Source: Paenibacillus taichungensis (GTDB lineage: Bacteria > Bacillota > Bacilli > Paenibacillales > Paenibacillaceae). From it: a stretch of DNA of 64,000 nt. Numbering within the stretch: the first letter of the stretch is position 1; every line of letters starts with the position of its first letter. This document shows positions 35,389 to 44,711 of this stretch, piece by piece. The translations under genes and the position numbers were made by a program. Under the pieces are notes generated by a model, which saw only the letters and a list, made by a program, of their open reading frames with translations, did not search any database and was not told the origin of the DNA. The stretch covers positions 496,001 through 560,000 of the forward strand of contig NZ_JABMCC010000112.1 of NCBI RefSeq assembly GCF_013359905.1. The letters are read 5' to 3'.

Positions 35389-35473
35389 TACAGTATGGTT
35401 TCTCTCCACTCCTATCCAATAACTGTATTGCTCCACGTGAGCAATGGCCGCTTATGTAAGCGGTCTTTTTTTT
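35389..35473 (+). ncRNA. Candidate small RNA, about 84 nt, C-rich loop
   Basis: Bounded by a consensus promoter and an intrinsic terminator, with no open frame and no downstream plus-strand gene. Three stems are visible. TACAGT/ACTGTA (35389-35394 with 35422-35427) closes a large single-stranded loop. TTGCTC/GAGCAA (35428-35433 with 35439-35444) is second. The terminator stem around CCGCTTA/TAAGCGG is third. The large loop carries a C-rich stretch (CTCTCCACTCCTATCC) complementary in character to ribosome-binding sites, as in known Gram-positive regulatory RNAs. It is not recognised as a known family. Confidence 0.75.
35446..35473 (+). terminator. Intrinsic terminator of the small RNA
   Basis: The GGCCGCTTA / TAAGCGGTC stem followed by TTTTTTTT. 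Confidence 0.9.
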
Positions 35474-35516
35474 GTCCTTTTTTAGAACATGTCCTGTAAC
35501 AGCCGATTATCAACAT

Positions 35517-35540
35517 AAAAAAGAGGGCTTTCGCCCCCTT
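35517..35540 (-). terminator. Terminator at the end of the aromatic supraoperon
   Basis: AAGGGGGC / GCCCTCTT stem (one mismatch) with a GAAA tetraloop, then a T run on the minus strand, 8 bases past tyrA. Confidence 0.85.
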
Positions 35541-35548
35541 CCAATAAC

Positions 35549-36643
35549 CTAAACCCACACTTGATACCCCAGGGAATCCAGCAACGTTTTGGCACGTTCC
35601 ATTTCTTCTTCTTGCCGGAACGACAAACGCATAATGCCCGGCACATCGACCCGGTTCTCAATAATCTCCATGTTGCTTAAGTTAATATCATTCGCCCCAA
35701 GCTCGGTGGCAATCTTGCCGATCATCCCCGGTGCATCCTGTACGTCCGTATATAGATCAAACAACGACGAGATCATGCCTTTCCGTCGTTCTGGCAGCAC
35801 ACTGCGGAACTCGCGTGCCTGACGAAACGCCTCCTCAATGCCCTCACCATTTTGTTGCTCCAGCATTTCGGTGAAAGCCGTCATTTGGCCGTTCCAGTCC
35901 TTCAACAAGCCCAGCAGCACCTCACGGTTGCTCAGCAGAATATCTCTCCATACAATGGCATCACTGGAGGCAATCCGAGTAATATCACGGAAACCGCCTG
36001 CAGCCAGCATTTTATACAAAGGGTTCGACTCATTATATTCACGCACCTGGTTCACCAGCGCAACTGCAATAACATGTGGCAAATGACTGATCGCTCCAAC
36101 TATGTCATCGTGCAGCAGTGGCTCTACACGAACAATCTGTGCACGTGTGTACGCAAGAAGATCAGATAATCTGTCATAAGCTTCCTCAGGTACTTGTTCT
36201 GAAGGGGTCAAGACATAGTATGCATTCTCAAATAATACAGACGAGGCTGCATCCACACCTGCACGCTCAGATCCAGCCATCGGATGACCGCCAATAAAGT
36301 ATGCATCACTCATGCGGACATGCTCAGCACAAGCTGCGATGGACGCCTTTGTGCTTCCTACGTCCGTAATGATACATCCCTTTTTCAAGGGAAGCTTGGC
36401 CAATTGTCCAAAATAGGATTCGAGCAGCCCAACAGGTACGCACAAAAAAATAAAGTCGGCATCCTGTACCGCTTCCTCCAGAGAGAGCGTAGCATCATCC
36501 ACTACACCACTCGCTATGTACTTGTCTTTCAGTTCAGGCAGGTGGGCATAGCCCATCACCGTTACACCAGGCTTGCCTTTGAAGCAAAGCGCCAGTGAAC
36601 CGCCGATGAGCCCTACACCGATCATTGCAATTTTTAGTTTCAT
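35549..36643 (-). CDS. tyrA: Prephenate dehydrogenase with ACT domain
   Basis: 364 residues. NAD-binding IGVGLIGGSLAL, FLCVPVG, DVGSTK and the substrate His in GGHPMAGSE. The all-alpha domain is followed by a C-terminal ACT domain from about residue 297 (DAPGMIGKIATELGANDINLSNMEII), which usually senses tyrosine. It oxidatively decarboxylates prephenate to 4-hydroxyphenylpyruvate. Last gene of the supraoperon; aroE, which follows in B. subtilis, is absent here. Confidence 0.95.
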   Translation of the reverse strand: MKLKIAMIGVGLIGGSLALCFKGKPGVTVMGYAHLPELKDKYIASGVVDDATLSLEEAVQDADFIFLCVPVGLLESYFGQLAKLPLKKGCIITDVGSTKASIAACAEHVRMSDAYFIGGHPMAGSERAGVDAASSVLFENAYYVLTPSEQVPEEAYDRLSDLLAYTRAQIVRVEPLLHDDIVGAISHLPHVIAVALVNQVREYNESNPLYKMLAAGGFRDITRIASSDAIVWRDILLSNREVLLGLLKDWNGQMTAFTEMLEQQNGEGIEEAFRQAREFRSVLPERRKGMISSLFDLYTDVQDAPGMIGKIATELGANDINLSNMEIIENRVDVPGIMRLSFRQEEEMERAKTLLDSLGYQVWV

Positions 36644-36670
36644 GGGTCCTCACTCTTTTCATCGCCAGAT

Positions 36671-37771
36671 TTAAGGGCGTGCTACCGCCTTCTCAGCCAG
36701 CGTGTTCTTCAGTGCCGTGACAAACGCACGGTTCTGTTCTGATGTTCCGACGGACACACGAATGTATGTTGGATATACATGGAATCCAGGACGAACGATA
36801 ATGCCTTGTTTCAAAAGCGACTGGAACGCCGTTGCAGATGGCATGTCCAGATCAACCATGATGAAGTTACCCTGCGAAGGGAAAAACGGCAGTTCTAACC
36901 GTGTGAATTCATTTTGTAAATACGCTCGTTCTACTGCATTACGCTCCGCACACTCTTGGACAAAAGCCTGATCCTCAAGTGCAGCTTTCGCCGCAGCCTG
37001 ACCGAATCGTGAAGTATTAAACGGTTCACGCACACGGTTGATCAGATCGATTACTTCTGGGCGTGCAATACCGTATCCAATACGCAATGAAGCCAATCCA
37101 TAGATTTTGGAGAATGTCCGCAAAATAACCAGGTTAGGATAACGCTCAATCATAGGAACACTTTGTGGATACGCCTCATCCGTTACAAATTCATAGTAAG
37201 CTTCATCCAGCACAACCATCACATGAGAAGGTACACGATCCATAAATGCCGTCAATTCCTGCTCAGAGATAATTGTACCGGTTGGATTATTGGGGTTACA
37301 CACCCAGACTGCTTTCGTCTTATCATTGATTTGCGCCAGCATGGAAGTCAGGTCATGAGTTCCATCTTTGAGCGGTACTTCAATGCTGATAGCACCTTCG
37401 ATGTCAGCGTTACTTTTGTATACAGAGAACGTCTGGTCAGCCATGATGTTCTCGTCTCCCGGGAGAAAGAATGCACGAGTGATCAACGCAATGATCTCAT
37501 CCGATCCACAACCAAAGATTAGATTATCCCGTTCCACTCCCAGATGCTTCGCCAGCACTTCAGTCAGTTCCGTGGAACTTCCATCCGGATATATGCTTAC
37601 ATTGACTAGCTCTCTAGTGATTGCTTCAAGCGCAGCAGGCGAACTTCCATATGGATTTTCGTTGGAGGCCAGCTTGATCACTTGCTCCAAACCCAGTTCA
37701 CGTTTCACTTCTTCAATCGGTTTGCCCGGTTTATATACAGGCAGATTGACAATCTGGGACTTCGGTTTCAA
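36671..37771 (-). CDS. hisC: Histidinol-phosphate / aromatic aminotransferase
   Basis: 366 residues, class I/II PLP aminotransferase. LASNENPYGSSPAAL, NNPTGTIIS, LDEAYYEF and the PLP lysine in RTFSKIYGLASLRIGYG are all present. As in B. subtilis, a hisC between trpA and tyrA probably serves both histidine synthesis and the last step of tyrosine and phenylalanine synthesis. No other his genes are nearby, which supports the dual role. Confidence 0.93.
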   Translation of the reverse strand: MKPKSQIVNLPVYKPGKPIEEVKRELGLEQVIKLASNENPYGSSPAALEAITRELVNVSIYPDGSSTELTEVLAKHLGVERDNLIFGCGSDEIIALITRAFFLPGDENIMADQTFSVYKSNADIEGAISIEVPLKDGTHDLTSMLAQINDKTKAVWVCNPNNPTGTIISEQELTAFMDRVPSHVMVVLDEAYYEFVTDEAYPQSVPMIERYPNLVILRTFSKIYGLASLRIGYGIARPEVIDLINRVREPFNTSRFGQAAAKAALEDQAFVQECAERNAVERAYLQNEFTRLELPFFPSQGNFIMVDLDMPSATAFQSLLKQGIIVRPGFHVYPTYIRVSVGTSEQNRAFVTALKNTLAEKAVARP

Positions 37772-37802
37772 CCCGACCGCCTCCTGTTATTGAAATAGTT
37801 AT

Positions 37803-37833
37803 GGACATGCCTCAGCCTGTGCTGAGCATGCCC
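37803..37833 (-). repeat. Hairpin between trpA and hisC
   Basis: GGGCATGCTCAG and CTGAGGCATGTCC pair almost perfectly around a short loop. No T tract follows, so a processing or stability element is more likely than a terminator. Confidence 0.6.
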
Positions 37834-37857
37834 TGGGGATGTAACATCATTGAATCC

Positions 37858-38664
37858 CTATCCTTTTAATTGTGCCACAAAGTTGCGAATTTGCAACAGT
37901 CCCGCCTGACGCGTATCCGGATTTCCAAGAAGAGGTATAGCTTCTTCCACCTGACGAACGATAGCACTACCAACAACAACACCATCACAGATGCGGGAGA
38001 AACGAGCTACCTGCTCGTGACTGGAAATGCCGAAGCCAACAGCGACCGGAAGATCTGTCAGGCTCTTTACAGTTTCAATAAAGCTTTCTACTCCATCGAA
38101 AAAGGAAGCTCTCTCTCCCGTGACACCCAGAGAAGAGACACAATAGATGAAACCACGTGCTCCCGTAACAATACGCTCGATTCTCGCGTTGGACGTAGGG
38201 GCTACGAGCGGAACCAAATGCACACCTGCAGCATCCGCACGGCGTCGCATGTCCTCCGCTTCCTCAATCGGAAGATCCGGGATGATCATGCCACTGATCT
38301 CATGTTTGATCAACTCGTCAAAAAATACATCCAGTCCCGTCTGTAACACCGGATTATAGTAGGTGAACAGTACAAAAGGTAGTTTCACACCCGCAGCACG
38401 TGCTCTTGCTGCTGTCTCCATACAAGTCCGAATTGTGATCTGACTTTTCAATGCACGCTCGGAAGCACGCTGGATTACGGGTCCATCTGCGAGCGGATCA
38501 GAATAGGGAACACCGAGTTCCAAAATGTCCGCTCCTGCCTGTTCCAGTTCCTTAATGATCTCCACCGTGGTGTCCACATCTGGATCTCCAACCGTAAGAA
38601 ATGGAATAAGTGCTGTCCGGTTCTGTTCTTTCAATTGCTGGAAGGTCTGGTCCATCAGGTTCAT
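37858..38664 (-). CDS. trpA: Tryptophan synthase alpha subunit
   Basis: 268 residues, TIM barrel. ALIPFLTVGDPD, LELGVPYSDPLADGPVIQ (catalytic Glu and Asp) and FIYCVSSLGVTGER with GFGISSHEQV are conserved. It cleaves indoleglycerol phosphate to indole. The start overlaps the stop of trpB by 4 bases. Confidence 0.97.
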   Translation of the reverse strand: MNLMDQTFQQLKEQNRTALIPFLTVGDPDVDTTVEIIKELEQAGADILELGVPYSDPLADGPVIQRASERALKSQITIRTCMETAARARAAGVKLPFVLFTYYNPVLQTGLDVFFDELIKHEISGMIIPDLPIEEAEDMRRRADAAGVHLVPLVAPTSNARIERIVTGARGFIYCVSSLGVTGERASFFDGVESFIETVKSLTDLPVAVGFGISSHEQVARFSRICDGVVVGSAIVRQVEEAIPLLGNPDTRQAGLLQIRNFVAQLKG

Positions 38665-39860
38665 GCCAAGTCCCCTCCTGTGTATTTCATAATGGATTCA
38701 ACGTCTTTGTCACCACGACCGGAAAGACAGATCACAACGATATCATCAGCGCTGAGTTCAGGCGCAAGCTTGACGACCTGCGCAACAGCATGGGCTGACT
38801 CCAAAGCCGGAATAATGCCTTCTGTTCGGCTCAGCAACTGCAAGGCATCTAATGCCTCCTGGTCCGTAATCGGAACATATTTGGCACGTTTAATATCTTT
38901 GAGATAGGAATGCTCAGGACCAACACCCGGATAATCAAGTCCCGCTGAAATGGAATGGGCTGGCTGAACCTGTCCATATTCATCTTGCAGCAGATAACTC
39001 ATCGAACCCTGGAATACACCATGTGTCCCTTTGCTCATCGTAGCCGCATGGAACTCGGTGTCCACCCCTTTACCAGCTGCTTCAACTCCAACAAGCTTCA
39101 CATCCTGATCGCCAATAAACGGATAGAACATACCGATTGCATTACTTCCGCCGCCTACAGCTGCAACAATCACATCCGGCAACCGTCCTTCAATCTCCTG
39201 AATCTGGCGCCGTGTCTCATCACCGATCACTCGCTGGAAGTTACGTACCATCATTGGGTACGGATGAGGACCGACTACGGATCCAAGCACGTAGAAGGTA
39301 TCTTCCACATTACTAACCCAGTAGCGAAGCGCCTCATTACCCGCATCTTTCAATGTACGCGTGCCAGATGTCACCGGAATGACTTCTGCTCCAAGCAGCT
39401 TCATCCGAAATACGTTCAATTGTTGTCGCTGCGTATCTTCTTCACCCATAAACACTTTACATTCAAGCCCCAGCAATGCAGCAACTGTTGCCGTGGCAAC
39501 GCCATGCTGTCCTGCACCTGTTTCGGCAATGACTTTCTTTTTCCCCATCCGTTTAGCCAGCAATCCCTGTCCAATAGCGTTATTGATCTTATGCGCTCCT
39601 GTATGGTTCAGGTCTTCACGTTTCAGATAAATTTTGGGTCCACCCAAGCGGCGGGACAATTGTTCTGCATGGTATAAAGGCGTTTCCCGTCCAGAATACT
39701 CGCTTAACAGATAATTCAGTTCCTTGTTGAATTCCTCATCTTCGGAGAAGTGGCTATACGCTTCCTCCAGTTCGATCAGAGCGTTCATTAGTGTCTCAGG
39801 TACAAAGCGGCCTCCGAAGGGACCGAAACGCCCGTGTTGATCCGGCAATTGATGTGTCAT
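38661..39860 (-). CDS. trpB: Tryptophan synthase beta subunit
   Basis: 399 residues, PLP enzyme of the TrpB1 type. FGPFGGRFVPETL, the PLP lysine in LNHTGAHKINN, AETGAGQHGVATAT, VGGGSNAIG and LSGRGDKD are present. It condenses indole with serine. Four-base overlaps with trpF and trpA. Confidence 0.97.
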   Translation of the reverse strand: MTHQLPDQHGRFGPFGGRFVPETLMNALIELEEAYSHFSEDEEFNKELNYLLSEYSGRETPLYHAEQLSRRLGGPKIYLKREDLNHTGAHKINNAIGQGLLAKRMGKKKVIAETGAGQHGVATATVAALLGLECKVFMGEEDTQRQQLNVFRMKLLGAEVIPVTSGTRTLKDAGNEALRYWVSNVEDTFYVLGSVVGPHPYPMMVRNFQRVIGDETRRQIQEIEGRLPDVIVAAVGGGSNAIGMFYPFIGDQDVKLVGVEAAGKGVDTEFHAATMSKGTHGVFQGSMSYLLQDEYGQVQPAHSISAGLDYPGVGPEHSYLKDIKRAKYVPITDQEALDALQLLSRTEGIIPALESAHAVAQVVKLAPELSADDIVVICLSGRGDKDVESIMKYTGGDLA

Positions 39861-40594
39861 GCCTGCTTCACCCTTTCTACAAATGCTGTTATTTTCGCAA
39901 TATCCTTCACACCTTCGGACTCTACGCCGCTGGATACATCGACGCCGTCAGGTGCATATGTCTGTATCAGTTGTTGCACATTATCCGGCTGTAAACCTCC
40001 TGCCACGAACAACGCGATTCCATGTTTTCTTGCCCACTCGGCGTAGAATGGAATTCGTTCCCAGGCAAAGGTTTTACCGGAACCCCCTCCATAGAGCGGG
40101 TCAAACGTATCGAGCAATATGGCATCCACCACATTTTTATATGGATCAAGTGCCAGTAAGGCGGTATCGTCAGCTAATGAACCTGTTTCATCTTTTGGAA
40201 AAGAGAAAGCCTTGAACACTTCGATACCGAAGCGCTGTTTCACCTGTTCACAAAATTCCGGCGATTCCTGTCCGTGCAGCTGAATGACATCCAGGCGTGA
40301 AATCTGCATGATGCTTTCCAGCTCTTCGAGCGTGGGATTCACGAAAACACCCGCCAGCTTCGGCCGATCGAACATCGTCCATTCCAAGAGAACCGTTCTT
40401 AGCTCCGCACCCTGTTCAGGTGTAATACGGCGACGGGATGGGGCAAAAACAACACCAACGTAATCCACAGGCAAGTTTATCATCGATTTTAGCACTTCAA
40501 CGTCCTGAAGTCCACATATTTTTACAGCCGCTGCCGGCTGGTTTCGCAGATCCACGTCTCTGCTGCTTGTGCCGTCATGATTGAATGCATTCAT
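39857..40594 (-). CDS. trpF: Phosphoribosylanthranilate isomerase
   Basis: 245 residues. AVKICGLQDVEVL with the catalytic Cys comes after an unusual N-terminal extension of about 20 residues. DYVGVVFAPSRRRIT, DVIQLHGQE, ILLDTF and FVAGGLQPDNV complete the barrel. Third tryptophan-branch step. ATGA overlaps couple it to trpC and trpB. Confidence 0.95.
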   Translation of the reverse strand: MNAFNHDGTSSRDVDLRNQPAAAVKICGLQDVEVLKSMINLPVDYVGVVFAPSRRRITPEQGAELRTVLLEWTMFDRPKLAGVFVNPTLEELESIMQISRLDVIQLHGQESPEFCEQVKQRFGIEVFKAFSFPKDETGSLADDTALLALDPYKNVVDAILLDTFDPLYGGGSGKTFAWERIPFYAEWARKHGIALFVAGGLQPDNVQQLIQTYAPDGVDVSSGVESEGVKDIAKITAFVERVKQA

Positions 40595-41382
40595 GCTTTT
40601 GGTCCCATCAGTTCATATACCGCAGCCTCAACATTGTCTTTGCGCATCAGATGCTCCCCAACAAGGATACCATGCACACCTGCCTCAATAAGAGATTCCA
40701 ATGGCTGAGGACCGTCAATTCCACTTTCACTGATTAATGTTACACCCTCCGGAATCAAATTCATCAAATCCAATGTGGTGTTCAGACTCGTTTCGAACGT
40801 TTTCAGATTGCGGTTGTTGATGCCCACAAGTGTTGCCTGAGGAATATCAAGTACTTGCTCCAGTTCAGCACGATCATGGACTTCAATTAATGCATCAAGA
40901 CCCAGACTTTTGGCAAATGTCAGATATTGACGCATTTGTTCGGGTGTCAGAATGCTCGCAATCAGCAAAACGGCATCCGCGCCAAGCAGCCTTGCCTCGG
41001 CAATCTGTCGTTCATCTATAATAAAATCCTTGCGCAGTAACGGTATGTTCACAGCTTCATGAATGGCCTGCAAGTATTCGCTATTTCCCTGGAAATAAGA
41101 AACGTCGGTCAATACGGATATACAATCTGCTCCAGCCCGTTCGTATGCGGAAGCAATTTCTACTGGATGGAAATCAGGACGAATCAGTCCTTTGGATGGA
41201 GAAGCTTTCTTCACTTCGGCAATGAGACCCAGCTTACGGTTACGTCTCTCTGATAAAGCACGTTCGAATCCACGAGTATTGGGTAATGCCTCTATCTTTT
41301 TCAGCGCATCGTCCATCTGAAATGTTTGTGCGAGAACTTCAACTTCTTTATGTTTGGTTGCTACGATTCGATCAAGATACAT
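40591..41382 (-). CDS. trpC: Indole-3-glycerol phosphate synthase
   Basis: 263 residues, TIM barrel. LIAEVKKASPSKGLI (catalytic Lys), DCISVLTDVSYFQGN, LLRKDFIID, GINNRNLKTF and ISESGI are all conserved. It overlaps trpD by 11 bases and trpF by 4. Confidence 0.97.
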   Translation of the reverse strand: MYLDRIVATKHKEVEVLAQTFQMDDALKKIEALPNTRGFERALSERRNRKLGLIAEVKKASPSKGLIRPDFHPVEIASAYERAGADCISVLTDVSYFQGNSEYLQAIHEAVNIPLLRKDFIIDERQIAEARLLGADAVLLIASILTPEQMRQYLTFAKSLGLDALIEVHDRAELEQVLDIPQATLVGINNRNLKTFETSLNTTLDLMNLIPEGVTLISESGIDGPQPLESLIEAGVHGILVGEHLMRKDNVEAAVYELMGPKA

Positions 41383-42463
41383 GACTGTACGCCTCCGTTG
41401 TATGAATTAACTGTTCCAGCTTCCCGGCAGCCTTGCCCGAGTCTACAGCTTCTTTCGCCATCAACACACCTTCTGCAATGGTATTCGCTAGACCGGATAC
41501 ATAGATGCACGCCCCGGCATTCAACAGAACGACATCACGGTATGCGCTCCGTTCTCCCTGGAAGATCCTTTTAATAATTTCGGCGTTCTGAGCCGCATCT
41601 CCTCCAAGAACCGATTCCAGCGGATGTAACGATAATCCCATATCACGTGGATCAATGTCATACGTATGCACTTCACCATTACGCAGTTCGGATACTTGTG
41701 TAGGTGCAGAGATGCTGATTTCATCCAGTCCATCATGACTCGCTACGACCAAAGCTCTTTTCAGCCCTAGACGATTCAGCACTTCAGCGATCATCGGTGT
41801 CCGGCTGCGGTCGTATAAACCAAGCAATTGTCGATCCGCTCCCGCAGGATTGGTTAGAGGTCCGAGCATGTTAAAGATCGTACGCACACCCAGCTCTTTT
41901 CTTGGCGCAGCAGCATGTTTCATAGAAGGGTGATACACCTGAGCAAAACAAAAACAGATTCCGATCTCATCGAGACATTGTCTCGCCTGCTCTCCGTCCA
42001 GATGAATATTCACGCCCAATGCTTCAAGTACATCCGCACTGCCCGCTTTACCTGAGGCAGAGCGATTACCATGCTTCGCCACCCGGACAGAAACTGCTGA
42101 AGCAATGATGGCCGATGCCGTTGAAATGTTGAACTTATGAATACCTGAACCACCTGTTCCACAGGTGTCCAGCAGTCCATTGCCGTCGGTTAGAATCCGT
42201 CCGCCCTGTCCACGCATGGCTTCGGCAAACCCCGTGATTTCATCCACCGTTTCCCCCTTCATCCGCAAGCCCATAAGCAAACCTCCGATTTGAGCCGGAG
42301 TGGCCTCACCTCTCATGATGGAGTACATTAAGTCGCGCGCTTCTGCCTGCTCCAGATGGCTTCCCTCCAAAATTTTGGCAAGGCCATTCTTCATCCCTTC
42401 CGCATGACTATCTTTAGTTCCAAATCGCTCTGATTCTTCATTCATGACTGGGTTCATATTCAT
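41372..42463 (-). CDS. trpD: Anthranilate phosphoribosyltransferase
   Basis: 363 residues. GTGGSGIHKFNISTASAII gives the PRPP loop, KHGNRSASGKAGSADVLEALG and FNMLGPLTNPAG are conserved. It has an N-terminal extension of about 25 residues compared with common TrpD. GAGAGGAGAG precedes the ATG at 42463. Second step of the branch. Confidence 0.95.
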   Translation of the reverse strand: MNMNPVMNEESERFGTKDSHAEGMKNGLAKILEGSHLEQAEARDLMYSIMRGEATPAQIGGLLMGLRMKGETVDEITGFAEAMRGQGGRILTDGNGLLDTCGTGGSGIHKFNISTASAIIASAVSVRVAKHGNRSASGKAGSADVLEALGVNIHLDGEQARQCLDEIGICFCFAQVYHPSMKHAAAPRKELGVRTIFNMLGPLTNPAGADRQLLGLYDRSRTPMIAEVLNRLGLKRALVVASHDGLDEISISAPTQVSELRNGEVHTYDIDPRDMGLSLHPLESVLGGDAAQNAEIIKRIFQGERSAYRDVVLLNAGACIYVSGLANTIAEGVLMAKEAVDSGKAAGKLEQLIHTTEAYSHVS

Positions 42464-42480
42464 TTCCGGTCTCTCCTCTC

Positions 42481-44052
42481 TCAGTTTTGTGCAGCCGTGG
42501 CTGGGGTAACAAAATAATCGGCGTTGGCAAGTTTCAAGGTGTGATCCTTCTCTTTGGCAGGAAACATCGCTTCTGCTGTGCGAATCGCTTTCAGCAGCGC
42601 TTTGGCTTTATTTACTGTTTCTTCATATTCATTCTCAGGCACCGAATCCCATACGATTCCGGCTCCAGCCTGCACATAAGCTTTTCCTTTTTTGAAGATA
42701 ATCGTTCGAATTGTAATACAGGAGTCCATGTTTCCTGAGAAACCAAGATAACCGATAGCACCTGCATAAGCACCCCGCGCTTCTTTTTCCAGTTCCGCGA
42801 TAATCTCCATCGCACGCAGCTTCGGCGCACCGGATACCGTCCCCGCTGGCAAACATGAAAGAAATGCATCAAAGAAATCCTTGTCTTCTCTAAGCTCACC
42901 TGTAACGTTGGACACCATATGCATGACGTGGGAATATCGTTCAATCTCCATGAACATGTCACATTTCACACTTCCGAAGTTAGACACACGTCCCAGATCA
43001 TTACGCCCCAGATCAACAAGCATCAGATGTTCCGCACGTTCCTTCTCATCCTGCAACAGATCTGCCGCTAATGCACGATCTTCTGCTTCCGTAGCTCCTC
43101 TTGGACGAGTCCCCGCAATCGGCCGTGTCTCTACGCGGTTTCCATCCACTTTTACCAACGCTTCCGGTGAAGTCCCTACAATAATTTCATCGTCCATCTT
43201 CAGATAATACATGTAGGGTGATGGATTCAACGTCCGAAGCACGCGATATACATGCAGCGGAGAAACTTCGGTATCTATATGGAAACGTTGGGATAATACC
43301 ACTTGAAAAATATCTCCTGCCCGAATGTACTCTTTGGCTTGCTCTACATTTCCGATAAACTGTTCCTTCGTGAGATTGGATCGAATATCCCCCAGTTCCA
43401 CGTCTCCTGGAATGGAACGCGGATTCAGGTTTTCCCCTGGTCCTTGCTGCTGCAAGCGTTCAGCCGCCTGTTCCAGCTTCTCAGAAGTTAAAGCATAAGC
43501 TTGACGGATATCATCATCCGTTGCACCGTCTTTCACATGTACATTGCCCACAAGTAGCATCTGCTGCTTCACATGGTCAAACACAATAATCTGGTCACAG
43601 AACATGAAGCGAATATCATCCATTTTCAGATCATCCAGCGCGTGGGCCGGAAGCTTCTCATAATATTGCAGCAGATCGTATCCAAAGAAACCAATGGCCC
43701 CGCCTGTAAATGGCGGCAGTTCATCATCTTTCGGACTGCGATACTTACGCAGCAGCGCTTTGAGCTCTTCAATCGGCTTGCCTGGCAGTTCTCGAATCTG
43801 TCCCGCTTCTTCTACCACGATCCGCCCTTTTTTGGCCGAGATCATCAGGAACGGATCTGTACCGATGAAGGAATATCTCGCCCATTGAATTCCACCCTCC
43901 ACACTTTCCAGCAGAAATGCCCGGTCGTTGTCAGCATAACGGCGGAAAATCCGAATCGGGGTCTCCATGTCTGCCAGAATCCGTTTGACTACCGGAATCA
44001 GATTATATTCATTCGACATTTTCAGTACTTGATTAACGTTTGGCGTTATCAT
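42481..44052 (-). CDS. trpE: Anthranilate synthase component I
   Basis: 523 residues. The tryptophan feedback element LLES is at residues 47-50. The chorismate-binding core has GDIFQVVLSQRF, SPEALVKVDGNRVETRPIAGTRPRG, HLMLVDLGRNDLGRV and VSGAPKLRAMEIIAELE. The glutaminase partner (trpG/pabA) is not in the operon, so it must come from elsewhere, as in B. subtilis. Expression is preceded by the TRAP/attenuator leader and a repeat element. Confidence 0.97.
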   Translation of the reverse strand: MITPNVNQVLKMSNEYNLIPVVKRILADMETPIRIFRRYADNDRAFLLESVEGGIQWARYSFIGTDPFLMISAKKGRIVVEEAGQIRELPGKPIEELKALLRKYRSPKDDELPPFTGGAIGFFGYDLLQYYEKLPAHALDDLKMDDIRFMFCDQIIVFDHVKQQMLLVGNVHVKDGATDDDIRQAYALTSEKLEQAAERLQQQGPGENLNPRSIPGDVELGDIRSNLTKEQFIGNVEQAKEYIRAGDIFQVVLSQRFHIDTEVSPLHVYRVLRTLNPSPYMYYLKMDDEIIVGTSPEALVKVDGNRVETRPIAGTRPRGATEAEDRALAADLLQDEKERAEHLMLVDLGRNDLGRVSNFGSVKCDMFMEIERYSHVMHMVSNVTGELREDKDFFDAFLSCLPAGTVSGAPKLRAMEIIAELEKEARGAYAGAIGYLGFSGNMDSCITIRTIIFKKGKAYVQAGAGIVWDSVPENEYEETVNKAKALLKAIRTAEAMFPAKEKDHTLKLANADYFVTPATAAQN

Positions 44053-44075
44053 CAGATCACGTCCTTTCAGATTTA

Positions 44076-44263
44076 TATAAGTTCAACTAAAGAGGTTTAC
44101 ACTGAGCACTCCGATGACAGAACACCCTTCCGATTGCTGTTATCCCCAGATTTTTTGATTCCCCTTCTAAAGGGAAAATCCGGTGATAAAGGCGAACACT
44201 CCGCTTCTTCAGGTTATTTCTGTCCTCTCCGTTTTTGTGTATAAAAGTTTAGTTGAACCTATA
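44076..44263. repeat. Miniature inverted-repeat element, copy B, in the trp leader
   Basis: 188 bases with 16-base terminal inverted repeats (TATAAGTTCAACTAAA at left; complement of TTTAGTTGAACCTATA at right, one mismatch). The interior matches copy A at 32673-32903 in the same orientation, minus about 40 bases. It lies between the trp attenuator and the trpE ribosome site, and would be transcribed as part of the trp mRNA. Confidence 0.85.
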
Positions 44264-44292
44264 AGGGTAGAAGAAAAAGTAATATTTACAAC

Positions 44293-44322
44293 AAAAAAAC
44301 CTCTACCATCAGGTAGAGGTTT
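44293..44322 (-). terminator. trp leader intrinsic terminator (attenuator)
   Basis: Perfect 11-bp stem AAACCTCTACC / GGTAGAGGTTT with a 4-nt loop and a following T run on the minus strand, upstream of trpE. The 5' arm (AACCTCTAC) can pair at 8 of 9 positions with GTAGAGATT in the TRAP-like triplet region, which would be an antiterminator. Confidence 0.9.
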
Positions 44323-44644
44323 GGTTATAAGCTGTTTCAACAGGTTGGTGCTTCATAAATAACAAGTCCCTATACATGCATCCTTACCGAATTATCACAC
44401 AGGCTGTTGTATGGATGTAATATCAATCCATCAAATACAAGGAAATGTACCGGCATACACTAATTCTCACCCATAGCACTCAATCTTTCATGAAATGCAA
44501 GAGGATATCGGTCGTGTTATACCTAAACAAAACGATGTCGCTAGACACGTTTGCATTCCTTCATCCTGTTTCTAATAATTCCGTAGCTCGACGTACCGCG
44601 AATCAGTTGACCGGCTTCTGTTGCTCCGGTTACCACCCGCTGGA
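44323..44644 (-). other. Spacer of the trp leader, about 320 nt
   Basis: Lies between the TRAP-like site and the attenuator. No supported gene. A short frame with GTG/ATG starts exists, but none is rich in tryptophan codons. Confidence 0.5.
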
Positions 44645-44711
44645 CTCTGCTATATACTCCACTCATCTCAGCTGCTCTCAGCTCAATCTCTACTCTACTC
44701 AACTGGTTCTC
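44645..44711 (-). promoter_or_regulatory. TRAP-binding site: 11 GAG/UAG triplets
   Basis: On the minus strand eleven triplets occur in a row: ten GAG and one TAG, mostly spaced by 2-4 nt. The two longer gaps (8 and 7 nt) each contain a CAG in register. B. subtilis TRAP binds 11 G/UAG triplets with 2-3 nt spacers in the same gene context. The first triplet adjoins the -10 box, so the transcribed site starts with the next one. Confidence 0.88.
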
